Positions 1-9,820 of a stretch of 64,000 nucleotides of DNA are shown one piece after another. The translations under genes and the position numbers were made by a program. The stretch lies in NCBI RefSeq assembly GCF_050436995.1, contig NC_134771.1:4381501-4445500 (forward strand), in the 5' to 3' direction. Source of the stretch: Anticarsia gemmatalis. Its lineage: Eukaryota; Arthropoda; Insecta; Lepidoptera; Erebidae. Each line of letters begins with the position of its first letter. Position 1 is the first letter of the stretch. The notes under the pieces were generated by a model, which searched no databases, was not told where the DNA came from, and saw only the letters and a program-made list of their open reading frames with translations.

Positions 1-8
1 TTTGTTAC

Positions 9-545
9 AATTTGTCTGTCTGTACTCAGTCGAGTGTAACTTTACCGCGACGTAATGTGTACGGTTTTATTATATTCACTCTATGTTGTGGTAGCGGGTT
101 CGAGTCCCGTGTGAGGTGAAAATATCTGATAGTGCGATGATAGTTTTAAATGGTAGAGTTAATCTGACAGTGAGGTATCTGGTTCGATTCTTGAGTAGTT
201 AAGTGTTGAGTGGTCTATCATCACTGTGTTAGTATCTTAGTAGGGTCACGGGTTTTATTCCCGAGTGAAAAAATGTTCACTAGTTGAATATAGTAGTAAA
301 TAATTCAATTTGTCTGTCTGTCTGCACTCAGTCGAGTGTAACTTTACCGCGACGTAATGTGTACAGTTTTATTACATTCACTCTATGTTGTGGTAGCGGG
401 TTCGAGTCCCAAGTGATGTGATGATGGTTTGAATAGTGTTGTTATTAGAGGCAGTGAGTTTGATTCTATGGTTTAGATAGTAGATAGTGAGGTAGCAGGT
501 TCGATTCATGAGTAGTAAAGTGTGGAACGGCAAAGTTATGTCAGT
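9..545 (+). repeat. Diverged ~302 bp tandem duplication with tRNA-B-box-like motifs
   Basis: The segment beginning ACTCAGTCGAGTGTAACTTT at about 24 recurs at about 326, followed in both copies by a GTTGTGGTAGCGGGTTCGAG stretch. The units then diverge but both carry a later GGTTCGATTC motif (about 181 and 499). Six B-box-like GGTTCGA/GTTTGAT motifs lie within 540 bases, so the unit probably derives from a degenerate tRNA-headed SINE. No gene is seen. The period is read by eye. Confidence 0.7.
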
Positions 546-689
546 GACTTATTAGAGAGTGACGTGTGTATTGCTAAGTTGGATAGCAATGCTTATTCTC
601 TGTACTATAAATATAATAAAATAAAGAAAATAAATCAGACAATAAGGTTTTTGCAACATTTTAAGTAGTTTCTTACCATGGCTGGTTGA

Positions 690-937
690 GACGTCCATAG
701 TTAGTTGCGCTCACCGTTCGGTAAACGATCTGTGGGTTAAGCAAACGTTAGCGCGATCATTCAATAGATGGGTGAGGGCATAGTGGTATTTGAAGTGGGC
801 GTCTCCGTGCTTCGGAGGGCACGTAAAAAGTCGGTCCCGGTTGTTGTCAATTAAGATAACAGTCGTAAAGCCACGTCAGAGGCCTTTCGGGCGGCTTGTA
901 CAACTTTGACACTAGGTTGACCACTAACCATACGATG
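690..937 (+). mobile_element. SINE G (5S-headed), near full length
   Basis: Full-length dispersed element. The head carries GTGGGTTAAGCAA and TAGATGGGTGA, matching in order and spacing the internal promoter region of 5S rRNA. A core CTCCGTGCTTCGGAGGGCACG follows, then a 3' body ending CACTAACCATACGAT and a GAGAGAG tail. At least ten other copies lie in the window. It is non-coding and its mobilising LINE is unknown. Confidence 0.85.
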
Positions 938-1472
938 TGAGAGAGAGATGGCTGGTCATTTTTTCCACCCAATGGAAAGGCAAATAACAAAAATGACAAG
1001 TAACCTCATCCATTAGTTCACCGGATCTTTCAGTAAGTAAGCATGACGTTTTGCCATTACACAGAATATATTTTATACTCGAGTTGATGCCTAAATACCG
1101 TGACGAGCTGGCCAGAGAGCTTTTATTTTATTTTGTACTAAGGACATAGGAAGGCCTTACTGTTCTCTAATTGTGGGTAAATCTTTGCCCAGAAGTGAGA
1201 CACGAGCGTATATACATACATGAGGATGAACGAGGTGATCATGTTCCTCCAACACAAAGGGAGGATCCTCCGACCAGGCGAGGTGATCATGCCTGGTGGG
1301 CCTAGGCTGCCCGACTGTTGTAGTCGGGAACTTGTATATATAGTCAATTGCAGTGCAAACTTCGATAGCGCGATTCAGGACTTGTGACGTCAGTTACTAT
1401 GCGAGTTGGTTGTTGTGCGCTTGTCGCATTAGATGTCGCTATATGTAGCGATCCGCTACATACATATATCAC
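938..1472. other. Unassigned intergenic sequence
   Basis: No gene seen. It contains a short direct repeat GAGGTGATCATG (about 1231 and 1279). The second copy lies inside a small inverted repeat CCAGGC..GCCTGG (about 1274-1300). Small open frames here lack any family resemblance. Confidence 0.4.
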
Positions 1473-1580
1473 GTATGACAAGATGTATGGATGTGAATGA
1501 AGCAAAGGAAGTTTGTAAGGATCGTACCAAGTGGCGTTAACTGGTCTCTGCTCACCCTTATGGAAAGATGGTGTGACTTT
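1473..1580 (+). mobile_element. K element copy
   Basis: Carries the K signature ATGACAAGATGTATGGATGT, then GTTTGTAAGGATCGTACCAA, then a segment ending near GGTGTGACTTT. The same signature recurs about ten times in the window, usually with a (TATG)n tail. It is probably a SINE or the 3' tail of a LINE, with no coding capacity. Confidence 0.75.
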
Positions 1581-1589
1581 AAATACGTA

Positions 1590-1798
1590 TTAGGTCGGAG
1601 AAAAAGGTTTTTCGCATTATAGTATGTATGAACTCGTAATAAAATCTTTTTGGCTTCAAGAATCACAAATGAGTACACGATTCATTAGGTTTCTTTCAGT
1701 GAGCTCGTGAGGTACCCAAATATCGAGCTTTTTTGTGTAGAGATAAGATTTTATTACAAGTTCATACTATAAAGCCAAAAGAGTTTTCCCCGACCTAA
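1590..1798 (-). mobile_element. Mariner deletion derivative (O1) with transposase scrap
   Basis: The ends are TTAGGTCGG (1590) and its complement CCGACCTAA (to 1798), flanked by TA on both sides (1588-1589, 1799-1800), the Tc1/mariner target. Inner inverted repeats continue through ATAGTATG/AACTTGTAATAAAAT. On the minus strand, 1656-1730 reads KLDIWVPHELTERNLMNRV, the WVPHEL motif of mariner transposases, and then hits a stop. At 209 bp against about 1.3 kb for an intact mariner, it is a non-autonomous relic. Confidence 0.88.
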
Positions 1799-2075
1799 TA
1801 TGTAAAGAAAGAGTACTAAAACGACTTAAGACGAATATGGACAACACTTAACTAAATAAAATTAATAATCTTTTCACCCCAAAACATTTTAACACTCCGT
1901 ACAAAAAAGTGTCACAAGAAATTATAACAATACTTAAAAGAACAATAAGAACTTATACAACTAAAATAACACAAAAAGCTACTGCATTCACTATTTCTAT
2001 AGAAGATAATAAATATAAGTGTGAAAAAAGGCGGCCATCTTGGAATCGCAGCTACCTGAGATATTTTTTTTATGA

Positions 2076-2268
2076 AAGACAACTCCCGCACTAAGAATTG
2101 CTCTTGGGTCGGACTTTACAAACATGCAACGGACACAAAGTACAACCAGACTCGAAACAACTGTTTGTGGATCGCAGAAATAATTGTTCCGAGTGAGAAT
2201 CAAACCTACGACGTCCCGACGTAATGGTAGCGGTGTGGCGACCTTAACCACTGCGCCGCGGAGTCGAC
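2076..2268 (-). mobile_element. SINE J (tRNA-headed)
   Basis: On the minus strand the head contains a GCGCAGTGGTTAAGG A box and a mutated B box. The body ends in the complement of GACAACTCCCGCACTAAGAAT. Six related copies lie in the window. A 5' to 3' order of tRNA head, body and tail supports a tRNA-derived SINE. It is non-coding. Confidence 0.8.
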
Positions 2269-2406
2269 ACCTTGTTTACTAATTGCAAGATTCAGAGAAT
2301 AATAAATTAGTTGTTGGAAAGGTAACGAACATTGCTTCCAATTTAGTATCTTTATAATTATCGTGCGTATTATAAATACTAGTAGCTTTAGCAGCATAAT
2401 TGTATA

Positions 2407-2654
2407 TCTATACTAATATTATAAAGCTGAAGAGTTTGTTTGTTTGTTTGAACGCGCTAATCTCAGGAACTACTGGTCCGATTTGAAAAATTCTTTCACT
2501 GTTAGATAGCCCATTTATCGAGGAAGACTATACGTTATATATCATCACGCTACAACCAATAGGAGCAGAGTACCAGTAAAAAATGTTACAAAAACGGGTA
2601 AAAATTTCGCCCATTCACTAATGTGACGCAAGCGAAGTTGCGCGGGTCAGCTAT
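2407..2654 (+). mobile_element. Helitron-like element A1 (non-autonomous)
   Basis: Starts TCTATACTAATATTATAAA and ends with the hairpin CGCAAGCGAAGTTGCG about ten bases before CTAT, a mutated CTAG terminus. TC at the 5' end and a hairpin before CTRR at the 3' end are the Helitron hallmarks; this matches the Lep1-type Helitron-like elements known from Lepidoptera. No Rep/helicase is encoded. Confidence 0.85.
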
Positions 2655-3228
2655 TGAGTCCTATCTGGTAATCAATTGCATTGATACCACGGTACAGGCC
2701 TAGTATGGCTGTCATTGTTTTAAAAATATTGTAAACATGGACAGAAATATATATATTTTTTATTATAGTTTAAAATACCAAAAGGTTGTCGAGCACTGCT
2801 TTTAACTTAGGTACTTCAAAAAAGTAAAGTTCTGTGTTTTACCTGTGCGTTTGTATATCCTCGATTATTTTCAAACATACTAAATCGATTGTTCTTTCAA
2901 TCTATATTGGTAACGTACTAGTATTATTAAAAACACAATACTTATTTCTAAAATTAATATCAGGAAAATTACTAAAAATGTTACCAATATTGGTTTGGAC
3001 AAAGTAGCCCGCATGTATCAATAACTTTTAGAGTAATGTATGCAGGAGATTAAAGCAATATGATCTAATAAAATATATTATAATCCGTATAGGGGTGGTG
3101 TGGGAAACTACTAATTGTCAGCTCTTCTTACTGACTCTACCTTATAAACTGCTTGTCTGGGTGATAGAGTATGAGACTACTGAGAGATTTAATTCCTAGG
3201 TCGGAAAAAGTGCTATAGGTCTTTCTAA
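2655..3228. other. AT-rich intergenic sequence, no gene seen
   Basis: No open frame with protein resemblance, RNA gene or clear repeat was recognised. Confidence 0.4.
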
Positions 3229-3384
3229 TCTATACTTATATTATAAAGCTGAAGAGTATAGGCTATATATCATCACGCTACGACCAAAAGGAGCAGAGTA
3301 GCAATAAAAAATGTTACAAAAACGAGAAAAAATTTGACTCATTCTCTCTTATGTAACGCAAGCGAAGTTGCGCGAGTCAGCTAG
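3229..3384 (+). mobile_element. Helitron-like element A2, internally deleted
   Basis: TCTATACTTATATTATAAAG start and CGCAAGCGAAGTTGCG hairpin with CTAG end. About 100 bp of the family's 5' half is missing: the sequence jumps from GAAGAG to the TATAGGCTATATATCATCACG section. Confidence 0.85.
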
Positions 3385-3399
3385 TTTGTATATTACATG

Positions 3400-3449
3400 T
3401 TCATACATACTATAATAATTGTACTATAAAGACTTTTTCCCCGACCTAA
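3400..3449 (+). mobile_element. Mariner O terminal fragment
   Basis: Contains GTTCATACATACTATAATAA and ends GACTTTTTCCCCGACCTAA followed by TA, matching the right terminal repeat of the mariner derivative at 1590-1798. Only one end remains. Confidence 0.7.
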
Positions 3450-3504
3450 TATTTTCAATAGTAACCCGCATTTTAGTAAAGTGCCCGGTGTAAAACAATA
3501 ATGT

Positions 3505-3606
3505 CGCCTACGATTACATGGGGCTAACATTGTAAATGGCGAAACGCGAGTGTATTTCATACACCTCTCTCTACACCTTCGGGTATAACAGGCGTGATGT
3601 TATGTT
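3505..3606 (+). mobile_element. Q element copy
   Basis: Carries ACATGGGGCTAACATTGTAA, ATGGCGAAACGCGAGTGTAT and an AACAGGCGTGATGTTATGT tail. The same block recurs near 9369, 17375, 31160 (minus) and 54157. It is probably a SINE or the 3' end of a LINE. Confidence 0.6.
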
Positions 3607-3815
3607 ACTGCTGGATAAGCATTTCCTCCAAAAATGAGGAATGAAGTAATTATGAGTTCACCACGCTTACCAAAAGGGTTGTTAATATTAAGCATCTTTT
3701 CAAGAACTTAATAAAAGGATTGTCTAATTAAAGAAATTAAATATATTTATCACTTAAATCAAAAAATTAAAAATCATAGCCAAAAGTACTTACTTTACCA
3801 TTAAACAAAAATGTC

Positions 3816-3820
3816 AAAAA
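3816..3820 (-). terminator. Pol III terminator of tRNA-Thr
   Basis: A run of five T on the minus strand, about ten bases past the discriminator base of the tRNA-Thr gene, the usual RNA polymerase III stop signal. Confidence 0.75.
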
Positions 3821-3829
3821 GTGTGCACT

Positions 3830-3903
3830 AGGCCCCGGCGAGATTCGAACTCACGATCTCCTGTTTACTAGACAGGCGCTTTAACCAACTAAGCCACGGC
3901 GCC
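3830..3903 (-). tRNA. tRNA-Thr (AGT anticodon)
   Basis: This 74 nt gene folds as a full cloverleaf on the minus strand. The acceptor is GGCGCCG with CGGGGCC plus discriminator T (one G-G mismatch at pair 4-69). The D arm is GCTT..AAGC. The anticodon stem CCTGT/ACAGG encloses CTAGTAA, giving anticodon AGT (threonine). The T arm GTGAG/CTCGC encloses TTCGAAT. A T-run terminator lies just downstream. Unlike the many SINE heads here, all stems pair and no SINE body follows, so I call it a functional pol III gene; CCA is not encoded, as usual in eukaryotes. Alternative: a recent intact pseudogene copy. Confidence 0.95.
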
Positions 3904-4085
3904 TGCGACACACATGCCAATTTTTGCACACCGTTTCTACCGATAAAAATTACTGTATCAAAATTAGTATAGATGTTTTTGCGTACGAAAGTATCTTTAT
4001 TAAACACATTACAATGTTTTTTATCAATATTATAACAACCGGTACTATTTCTTTGTATTTTCTCTGAATAAAAACGTTCTTTTTA

Positions 4086-4178
4086 AAGACAACTCTCGCA
4101 CTTAGAATTGCTCTTGTGTCGCGGGGACTTTTACAAACATACAAACAACGGGCACAAAGTACAACTAGGCCCGAAATC
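4086..4178 (-). mobile_element. SINE J, truncated, left arm of inverted pair
   Basis: Minus-strand J body and tail (complement of GACAACTCTCGCACTTAGAA, with GGGGACTTTTACAAACATAC) lacking its tRNA head. It abuts the next J copy in opposite orientation. Confidence 0.75.
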
Positions 4179-4366
4179 CGTGGCGCAGTGGTTTAGGTCA
4201 CCATGCTACTATTGCGTCGGGAGTCGGGTTTGATTCCCACACAGGACAATTATTTGTGCGATCCACAAATAATTGTTTCGGGTCTGGTTGTACTTTGCGT
4301 CCGTTGTTTGTATGTTTGTAAAAGTCCCCGCGACACAAGAGAAATTATTAGTGCGGGAGTTGTCTT
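4179..4366 (+). mobile_element. SINE J, full length, right arm of inverted pair
   Basis: Head CCGTGGCGCAGTGGTTTAGG (A box) and GGGTTTGATTCC (B box), then body ACAATTATTTGTGCGATCC, ending GTGCGGGAGTTGTC. With the adjoining truncated copy it forms an inverted repeat with ~90 bp arms. Confidence 0.82.
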
Positions 4367-4875
4367 TTTTAAAAAGAAAGAAAAGAGGGATAAAATTATG
4401 TGGCGTTTAAAAAAGTTAACTTTAGCTTATATACTTTACATTATTGTTAAGTTAGGCGTGTAATATAATTTTAACTTAACCACCTATTTATTATTCATAA
4501 AAAAAGATTTTGCGATAAAACAGATAACAATTTATAATTTAAACAATAATTATAATCTGCCAACCATCTCAGTGTTGCCAGCATAATAATTATTTGCGCG
4601 GGAAGATAAGTACTATTTTATCTCGAATCTTAACCTTGAATATCTTTGATATATAATTATAAGCAATTAAGTCTTATAATAATAAACTATGGAACCTGTC
4701 CTTGTTATTTTAATAATAATTTATAAGAATCTTTTTTATAACAACTATTTGAGCGCAAAAGTAAAAGCTAAGTCTTTTGTTAACACACTATAAAAAATAT
4801 AAACGAAAAAATATTACAACTACTTCAATATATTTCACATACATTACTCGCTTTCCTCAATGAATATACATTCAA
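4367..4875. other. AT-rich intergenic sequence, no gene seen
   Basis: Nothing recognisable. Confidence 0.4.
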
Positions 4876-5186
4876 CATCAAACTAAAACGGCAATGGATA
4901 AAACATTAACCGTCACCTTCTAAGAGCATTAAATTTTCTAATATGGAATGCTAAATCATATCAATAACCAATAGATAACAACAAAAACCATTGCATTTTT
5001 AGTGCCACAAAATTAAATGACCATCAAACTAAAACAGCAATGGATACTAAATATAACTATCTAAAAACAACATTTTCTTATAAAAAACGCTGAATCATAT
5101 CAATAACCAATAGATAACAGTAACATCCATTGCGTTTTTTCTACAACAAAATCAAATCACCACCAAACTAAAACACCAATGAATAC
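4876..5186 (+). repeat. Tandem MITE-like repeat (T), ~2.2 units of ~140-146 bp
   Basis: Units begin CATCAAACTAAAACGGCAAT at 4876, CATCAAACTAAAACAGCAAT at 5022 and CACCAAACTAAAACACCAAT at 5161. Each carries an internal inverted repeat (GCAATGGAT near the start, ATCCATTGC or CCATTGC near the end) and a shared AATCATATCAATAACCAATA block. It looks like a terminal-inverted-repeat element arrayed head to tail. Confidence 0.75.
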
Positions 5187-5421
5187 AATACAGAATAGAG
5201 GGCACGTATAAATTTGAATTTAGAATCGTGACTATGAAAGGCGGGTCATAGTGATGACACGAATTAAGCCCAGTTGTTTACTTTTAAAGTGAGTCATTCG
5301 AATATCGATTTGAAATTTGTTCTTTTTATGAATACGATAATCGATTATAGAAATTGTTTAGAAGGCCGCCATTTTTAATAAAAGTAAGTATATAATTATG
5401 TTTTCTTTGGGGGTAAAGCCA

Positions 5422-5624
5422 TCCTACTAATATCATAAATGCGAAAGTTTCTGATTATGTACGGATGTTTGTTACTCTTTCACGCAAATACTACTGAACC
5501 GATTACGATGAAATTTGGTATGCAGCTTTGGTACCCAGAATAACGCATAGGCTACTTTTTATCCCGGAGTTTCTGAATAATCGGGAAGGATTTCCACACG
5601 GACGAAGTCGCGGGCGGCCTCTAG
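5422..5624 (+). mobile_element. Helitron-like element B1
   Basis: Starts TCCTACTAATATCATAAATG followed by GCGAAAGTTT, includes ACTACTGAACCGATTACGA and ends with the GACGAAGTC stem before GCGGGCGGCCTCTAG. TC start, 3' hairpin and CTAG terminus fit a non-autonomous Helitron; B differs from A in sequence but not in plan. Confidence 0.85.
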
Positions 5625-5718
5625 TTTTAAATAAAGTCTGTTTTTCTTTGTGAGTAAAGTCTTTGATGTATAAATTAGTTATGGTTATCAGATTCATTAT
5701 CGTTTAATATAAACCTAT

Positions 5719-6105
5719 CTTTTCTGCCAACTATATTGGAGTCGGCTTCCAGTCTCACCGGATGCAGCTGAATACCAGTGTTTTACATGGAGCGACTGTC
5801 TATCTGACCTCCACAACCCAGTTATCTGGGTTATAACACAATAGGTAAATTTCAATAAGACTGGTTGTCAGACTTTCAATCTTCAGACTACTGTTAACGA
5901 CTGTCAAAGATCTTTAAAAATGACAGCCGGGACCCACAATTAACGTGCCTTCCGAAACACGGAGGAAATCGAAATGTATAATATGGTCACCCATCCATAG
6001 AACAACCTCGACAGGTATAGCTTAACTTCAGAGATCGATCTCCGCGACTGTTGTATCTATCTCAGCAAGCGTAGCTTAACCTGAGAGATCGATTCGCTGT
6101 TTGTA
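5719..6105 (-). mobile_element. SINE H (5S-headed) with duplicated head
   Basis: On the minus strand the head reads CTCTGAGTTAAGC/TGGATGGGTGACC, matching 5S rRNA internal promoter motifs. A core CGTGTTTCGGAAGGCACGTT comes next. The body includes the complement of AAGACTGGTTGTCAGACTTT and, furthest from the head, GGAGTCGGCTTCCAGTCTCA (plus strand). The GGTTAAGCTACGCTTGC-type part of the head is present twice (about 6024-6045 and 6065-6090), a partial head duplication. Confidence 0.8.
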
Positions 6106-6284
6106 AGAATCACAATGAACTCTCAATAATTTAATAAAAATAACAAGAAACTCGGTTTAATGTCTTATTCTTATCTCCAGACATCTACATCGTATTTCTG
6201 AGCTAAAGTATTAAGAATTTATCGCTAAGAAAACTCAATTAATAGCTTGCAATCCGATCTGAAAGAAAATGTTGAAAGAAAACT

Positions 6285-6475
6285 GGCCAAGTACGAGTTC
6301 GACTTGTGTAAGAAAGGGTTCTGCAATAACTTCTATAAAAAAGAACTGGTCAAGTGCGAGTTGGATTCGGACAAGAAGGGTTCCGTACCATTTTCTGTAA
6401 AATACATGCTAAGTGCGAGTCGAGGTCGGACCGCCGGACACAATGGGTTCCGTTCCGTGTCATTTTGTCTATAAA
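6285..6475 (+). repeat. ~65 bp minisatellite, three units
   Basis: Three successive units share CAAGTGCGAGTTGGA..AAGGGTTCCGTACCA-type sequence followed by a T/A-rich spacer. A continuous open frame crosses it (6247-6474) but is low-complexity translation of the repeat. This motif is widespread in arthropod intergenic DNA. Confidence 0.7.
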
Positions 6476-6795
6476 TCAACGTGCCGCATCCCAGTAAGAC
6501 TGGCAAAAGCAGATATTGAAACCAATAATAAAGCACTATACAAATTGTTAATTCCGTATTTGTTGTTATAACGGCAACAGAATAACATTATCTGTGAAAA
6601 TTTCAACTGTCTATCATCGTTCATGATGTAATGCCTGGTGACGGAAGACGGTTTTTACGGTACGGGACCCTAAAACTAATCTAACAGACTGGCATAGAGT
6701 GCCTTGTCTATCAGATAGTTTATCCAACAGTTAACTAGAAGGGTCTTTATTATTTTCTTTTGGTTATATTGTAACGGCCTTTCATAACAACTGAT

Positions 6796-7018
6796 TGTTT
6801 GGCCGCCGCAATAATCGTAGCGCCGTCAGTTCGAATCCCACCCAGGAAAAATATTTGTGTGATGAGCACGATTATCTGTTCTGAAACTGGTTGTTAATGT
6901 ATATATAAGTATGTATTTAGAAGTATATAAGTATGTTTATCAGTTATATGATTACCATAGGACAAGCTCTGCTTAGTTTGTAATCAGATGACCGTGTGTG
7001 AGTTGTCCAATAATATTA
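6796..7018 (+). mobile_element. SINE L (tRNA-headed)
   Basis: Partial head with the B box AGTTCGAATCCCACCCAGGA, body TTGTGTGATGAGCACGATTA, then the TATAAGTATGTATTTAGAAG block and an end at GTGTGAGTTGTCCAATAATA. Seven copies are visible in the window. Confidence 0.8.
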
Positions 7019-7746
7019 ATTTTTTATCTTTTATAACCTTTGTTTCGCCATTTTTATTCTAATTCTCAGAAACTTTCAATTCTATATCATATGAGTATTT
7101 TTAAAGATTATGTATTACAAAGCGAGGGGTATTTCCAAGAAAACTACTTTATATAACAAGTGGATGAAAACAATGATTTCAGAATAAATTCATAAAATAA
7201 AAGGCTTAAAAATGCTTTGTAAATATACGCTGATTTAATTAAGTATTTCGAAATAAAAATGCAGCAAATATTTTAAATAATATGTTTTTCTTATAGGTAT
7301 AAGTAGTTCATACACGCGGCTTCTTTCACGTAGAGCATGGGTAAAGTAATAAAATGTCTAGCCCGCCAGCTATCTCATTGATAACTTTCATGAAAATCGG
7401 CTCAGCAGTTTACAAACCTCTTTTGCTTCATCAACATTTATTGTTATATACGAACTAAAGGACCTTCAAAATAACATTTTTTAGATTTGATAAAAATAAA
7501 CCAGGTTTCAAACTGTAATTATTTCAGACTTTTCAAAAGCTCTTGCCACTGCAACAACGATTATAAGGAAAATACGACACTGCTTTACCTTGAAGAACGA
7601 AATAGGTTACTATCGGTTTTTTAATTCATTATTTGCTAAATAGCGGTTATTCTGTGTCGATCACGAAGTCACGGGTTCGATACTCGGGTCAAACAAAGTG
7701 TTAATGGTTTACCAATTTCTTTTAGAAAATTGACAGTACGGAGTAC
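7019..7746. other. AT-rich intergenic sequence, no gene seen
   Basis: A lone B-box-like GGGTTCGATACTCGGGTC sits at about 7674-7691, probably the remnant of a SINE head. Otherwise nothing is recognised. Confidence 0.4.
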
Positions 7747-7862
7747 TCGTAACCGGCGGTTCTGTATGACAAGATGTATGGATGTGAATGAAGCAAGGGA
7801 AGTTTGTAAGGATCGTACCAAGTGGCGTTATTTAGTCTCGGCCTACTCCTATGAGAAAATAA
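7747..7862 (+). mobile_element. K element copy
   Basis: Begins CTCGTAACCGGCGGTTCTGT, continues ATGACAAGATGTATGGATGT and GTAAGGATCGTACCAAGTGG, and ends near CCTATGAGAAAA. Confidence 0.78.
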
Positions 7863-7968
7863 GTAATATTAAGATTAAGTGTAGAATATAAACTTATTCG
7901 ATAGTAGCGATTTCTAGGCTAAAGTTTAATAAAATACCGATAATGCAATGAAAATTTGTCAAAACGAT

Positions 7969-8096
7969 AATAAATAAATATCATTGGACAATTCATACAC
8001 GATCTTTTGATTCCAAACTAAGCAGAATTTGTACTATGGTAACCATATAACTGATAAACATACTTATATAATTAAGTACTTCTAAAGACATATATT
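7969..8096 (-). mobile_element. SINE L, 3' part
   Basis: Complement of the L tail: AATATCATTGGACAATTCAT, CCAAACTAAGCAGAATTTGT and the ACTGATAAACATACTTATAT block. The tRNA head is absent. Confidence 0.75.
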
Positions 8097-8536
8097 GTTA
8101 TTCTTGGTATTAAAACAAAAGAAAGTCTCTTACTCTAATCGTAACACGAACTCGAAAAAGGCCGCCAAATAATTTATGGTAACAACAAAAATATGGCGGC
8201 CGTAAACGATATTGAATAGACGTTAATTACGTTTGGAAATGTTATCGCCATTGATAGTATTAGTGCCACAACATTTAACTTAAATGGAACGAAATACGCA
8301 GATTCATGGACGTTTCCGAACGGAGGATTTGTTTTTAAATTTTCAAAATGGCGGATACGATGACGCGGGAAAAATATTTTTGTATTTTGTGATTTATGTT
8401 GTATAGCTATTTTTACGGGTTATGGATAAGTATTGGTTAGGTTATCAGCCGGAATATTGTCAGTTTCTTACTTAGGTATATTTGCTGTTATTTTTCCTGT
8501 TGGTTATTCGATATCTTACTTTCTTTTATTTATAAT
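8097..8536. other. Intergenic sequence with GCCGCC/GGCGG motifs
   Basis: No gene seen. It contains GGCCGCCAAA (about 8160) and ATGGCGGCC (about 8193), an opposed pair, and a further ATGGCGGAT near 8349. Confidence 0.4.
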
Positions 8537-8602
8537 ATCGTATAGTTAGTGGTCAACCTAGTGTGAAAATTGTTGAAGCCGCCCGAAAGGCCTTTGACTT
8601 TT
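8537..8602 (-). mobile_element. SINE G 3' fragment
   Basis: Complement of the G 3' end: ATCGTATAGTTAGTGGTCAA..GCCGCCCGAAAGGCCTTTGA. It is cut where the D element begins. Confidence 0.75.
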
Positions 8603-8810
8603 TCGAAGTTATGTGTGTATTAGAAATATTCATTAATTGTTCTAACGGTAAAGGAAAACATCGTGATGCCACCTTGCATGCCTGAGAGTTCTATAAAACA
8701 GTTCTTGAAGGTATCCAAAGTCCCCAACCCGCAATGGCCCAGCGTGGTGGACTCAAGGCCTAAACCCTCCCTCATTACGGGAGGGGATCCTTGCCCAAGA
8801 CATTAATAAC
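8603..8810 (+). mobile_element. SINE D, head missing
   Basis: Carries CGAAGTTATGTGTGTATTAG, AAAACATCGTGATGCCACCT, CCTGAGAGTTCT, CAGCGTGGTGGACTCAAGGC and CATTACGGGAGGGGATCCTT. The tRNA-like 5' head found in other copies is missing. Confidence 0.8.
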
Positions 8811-9240
8811 TTAAATCCCAAAGAGCAACTCGCCGAAATAAAATTAAATTAAACTGTTCCAATGATCCCAAATTTCATTGATATTTAAATCTTTTCGTTA
8901 TTATACACCTTATATCATAATCATGTCATTATATATTTATTCTTAAAACGTTAAGGCATTTTAAATTTCCACAGACAACTAATAATACATTTAGAATTCC
9001 GAATTGGAACGTTTTGAAATCAAATCATTCGTGCATCAATCAATAAATATTTAAATTTCGTAAAACAGTAGCCTATAATAATGTCAACAACTTTTTGTAT
9101 TTATTTTAACAATAAAATATTTGAAATTAACTGTTTCTCGAAATAAAAGTTTTGATTTGCATACGTATGTATTGTAAAGGTGGTTTCACATTGGTGCTTA
9201 TAGGAACATCTGTAGTAGTAGTGTTAATTCAATTTTTTAC
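8811..9240. other. AT-rich intergenic sequence, no gene seen
   Basis: Nothing recognisable. Confidence 0.4.
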
Positions 9241-9340
9241 TCGGCTTACCCGGTAGTTTATCTATTCAATAGTGTTTTTTATGAGTTTTAACGTTATTGA
9301 ATAGATAAGCTACCGCTAAATGTACCTCATAAACCGGGAA
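9241..9340. mobile_element. Palindromic MITE E, left end eroded
   Basis: Inverted arms CGGTAGTTTATCTATTCAAT and ATTGAATAGATAAGCTACCG around a short spacer. The right end reads CTCATAAACCGGG. The left outer arm is decayed. Confidence 0.8.
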
Positions 9341-9368
9341 TTAATGAATTTGATTAATTAAGTTTCAC

Positions 9369-9430
9369 AGAATCATACATGGATCTAACATTGTTAATGG
9401 TGAAACGTATTTCACACACGCGTGGTATTT
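9369..9430 (+). mobile_element. Q element fragment
   Basis: ACATGGATCTAACATTGTTA and ATGGTGAAACGTATTTCACA match the Q block. Confidence 0.5.
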
Positions 9431-9670
9431 ATGTACCATATAAATAATCTTAACTCCCTAGTAAGAGTATGACAATTATTGTAATAAACACAAAAATATC
9501 CCTTTTCAATCAATTTCATTCGCAATGATTTGTCTTCAATTTGTATGGTTATTAAGAGCCTTTAAAACCTAGAAATATTATCTAGAGCAGGACTTGGATT
9601 CGAAAAAACGTGTAAATATCCTTTTTAAGCGTAAATATGTTGTTACACTACAGTGTACACAGTTTTTTAA

Positions 9671-9820
9671 CCCATTACTGTCCCACTGCAGGGCAAGGGT
9701 CTACTCCCAAACGAGGGGGAGGGGTTAGGCTTTGTCTTCACCACGCTGGACAAGGGCGGCTTTGCATGCCCCCAATGCATGCATGCAAAGTTTCATCATG
9801 ATGTTTTCCTTCACCCATGT
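9671..9820 (-). mobile_element. SINE D, partial
   Basis: Complement of the D 3' half: CCCATTACTGTCCCACTGCA, GGGGTTAGGCTTTGTC, CACGCTGGACAAG and ATGTTTTCCTTCACCCA. Confidence 0.75.

Noticed and set aside
6247..6474. 75-codon frame with K/E-rich repeats
   Set aside because: It is the translated ~65 bp minisatellite.
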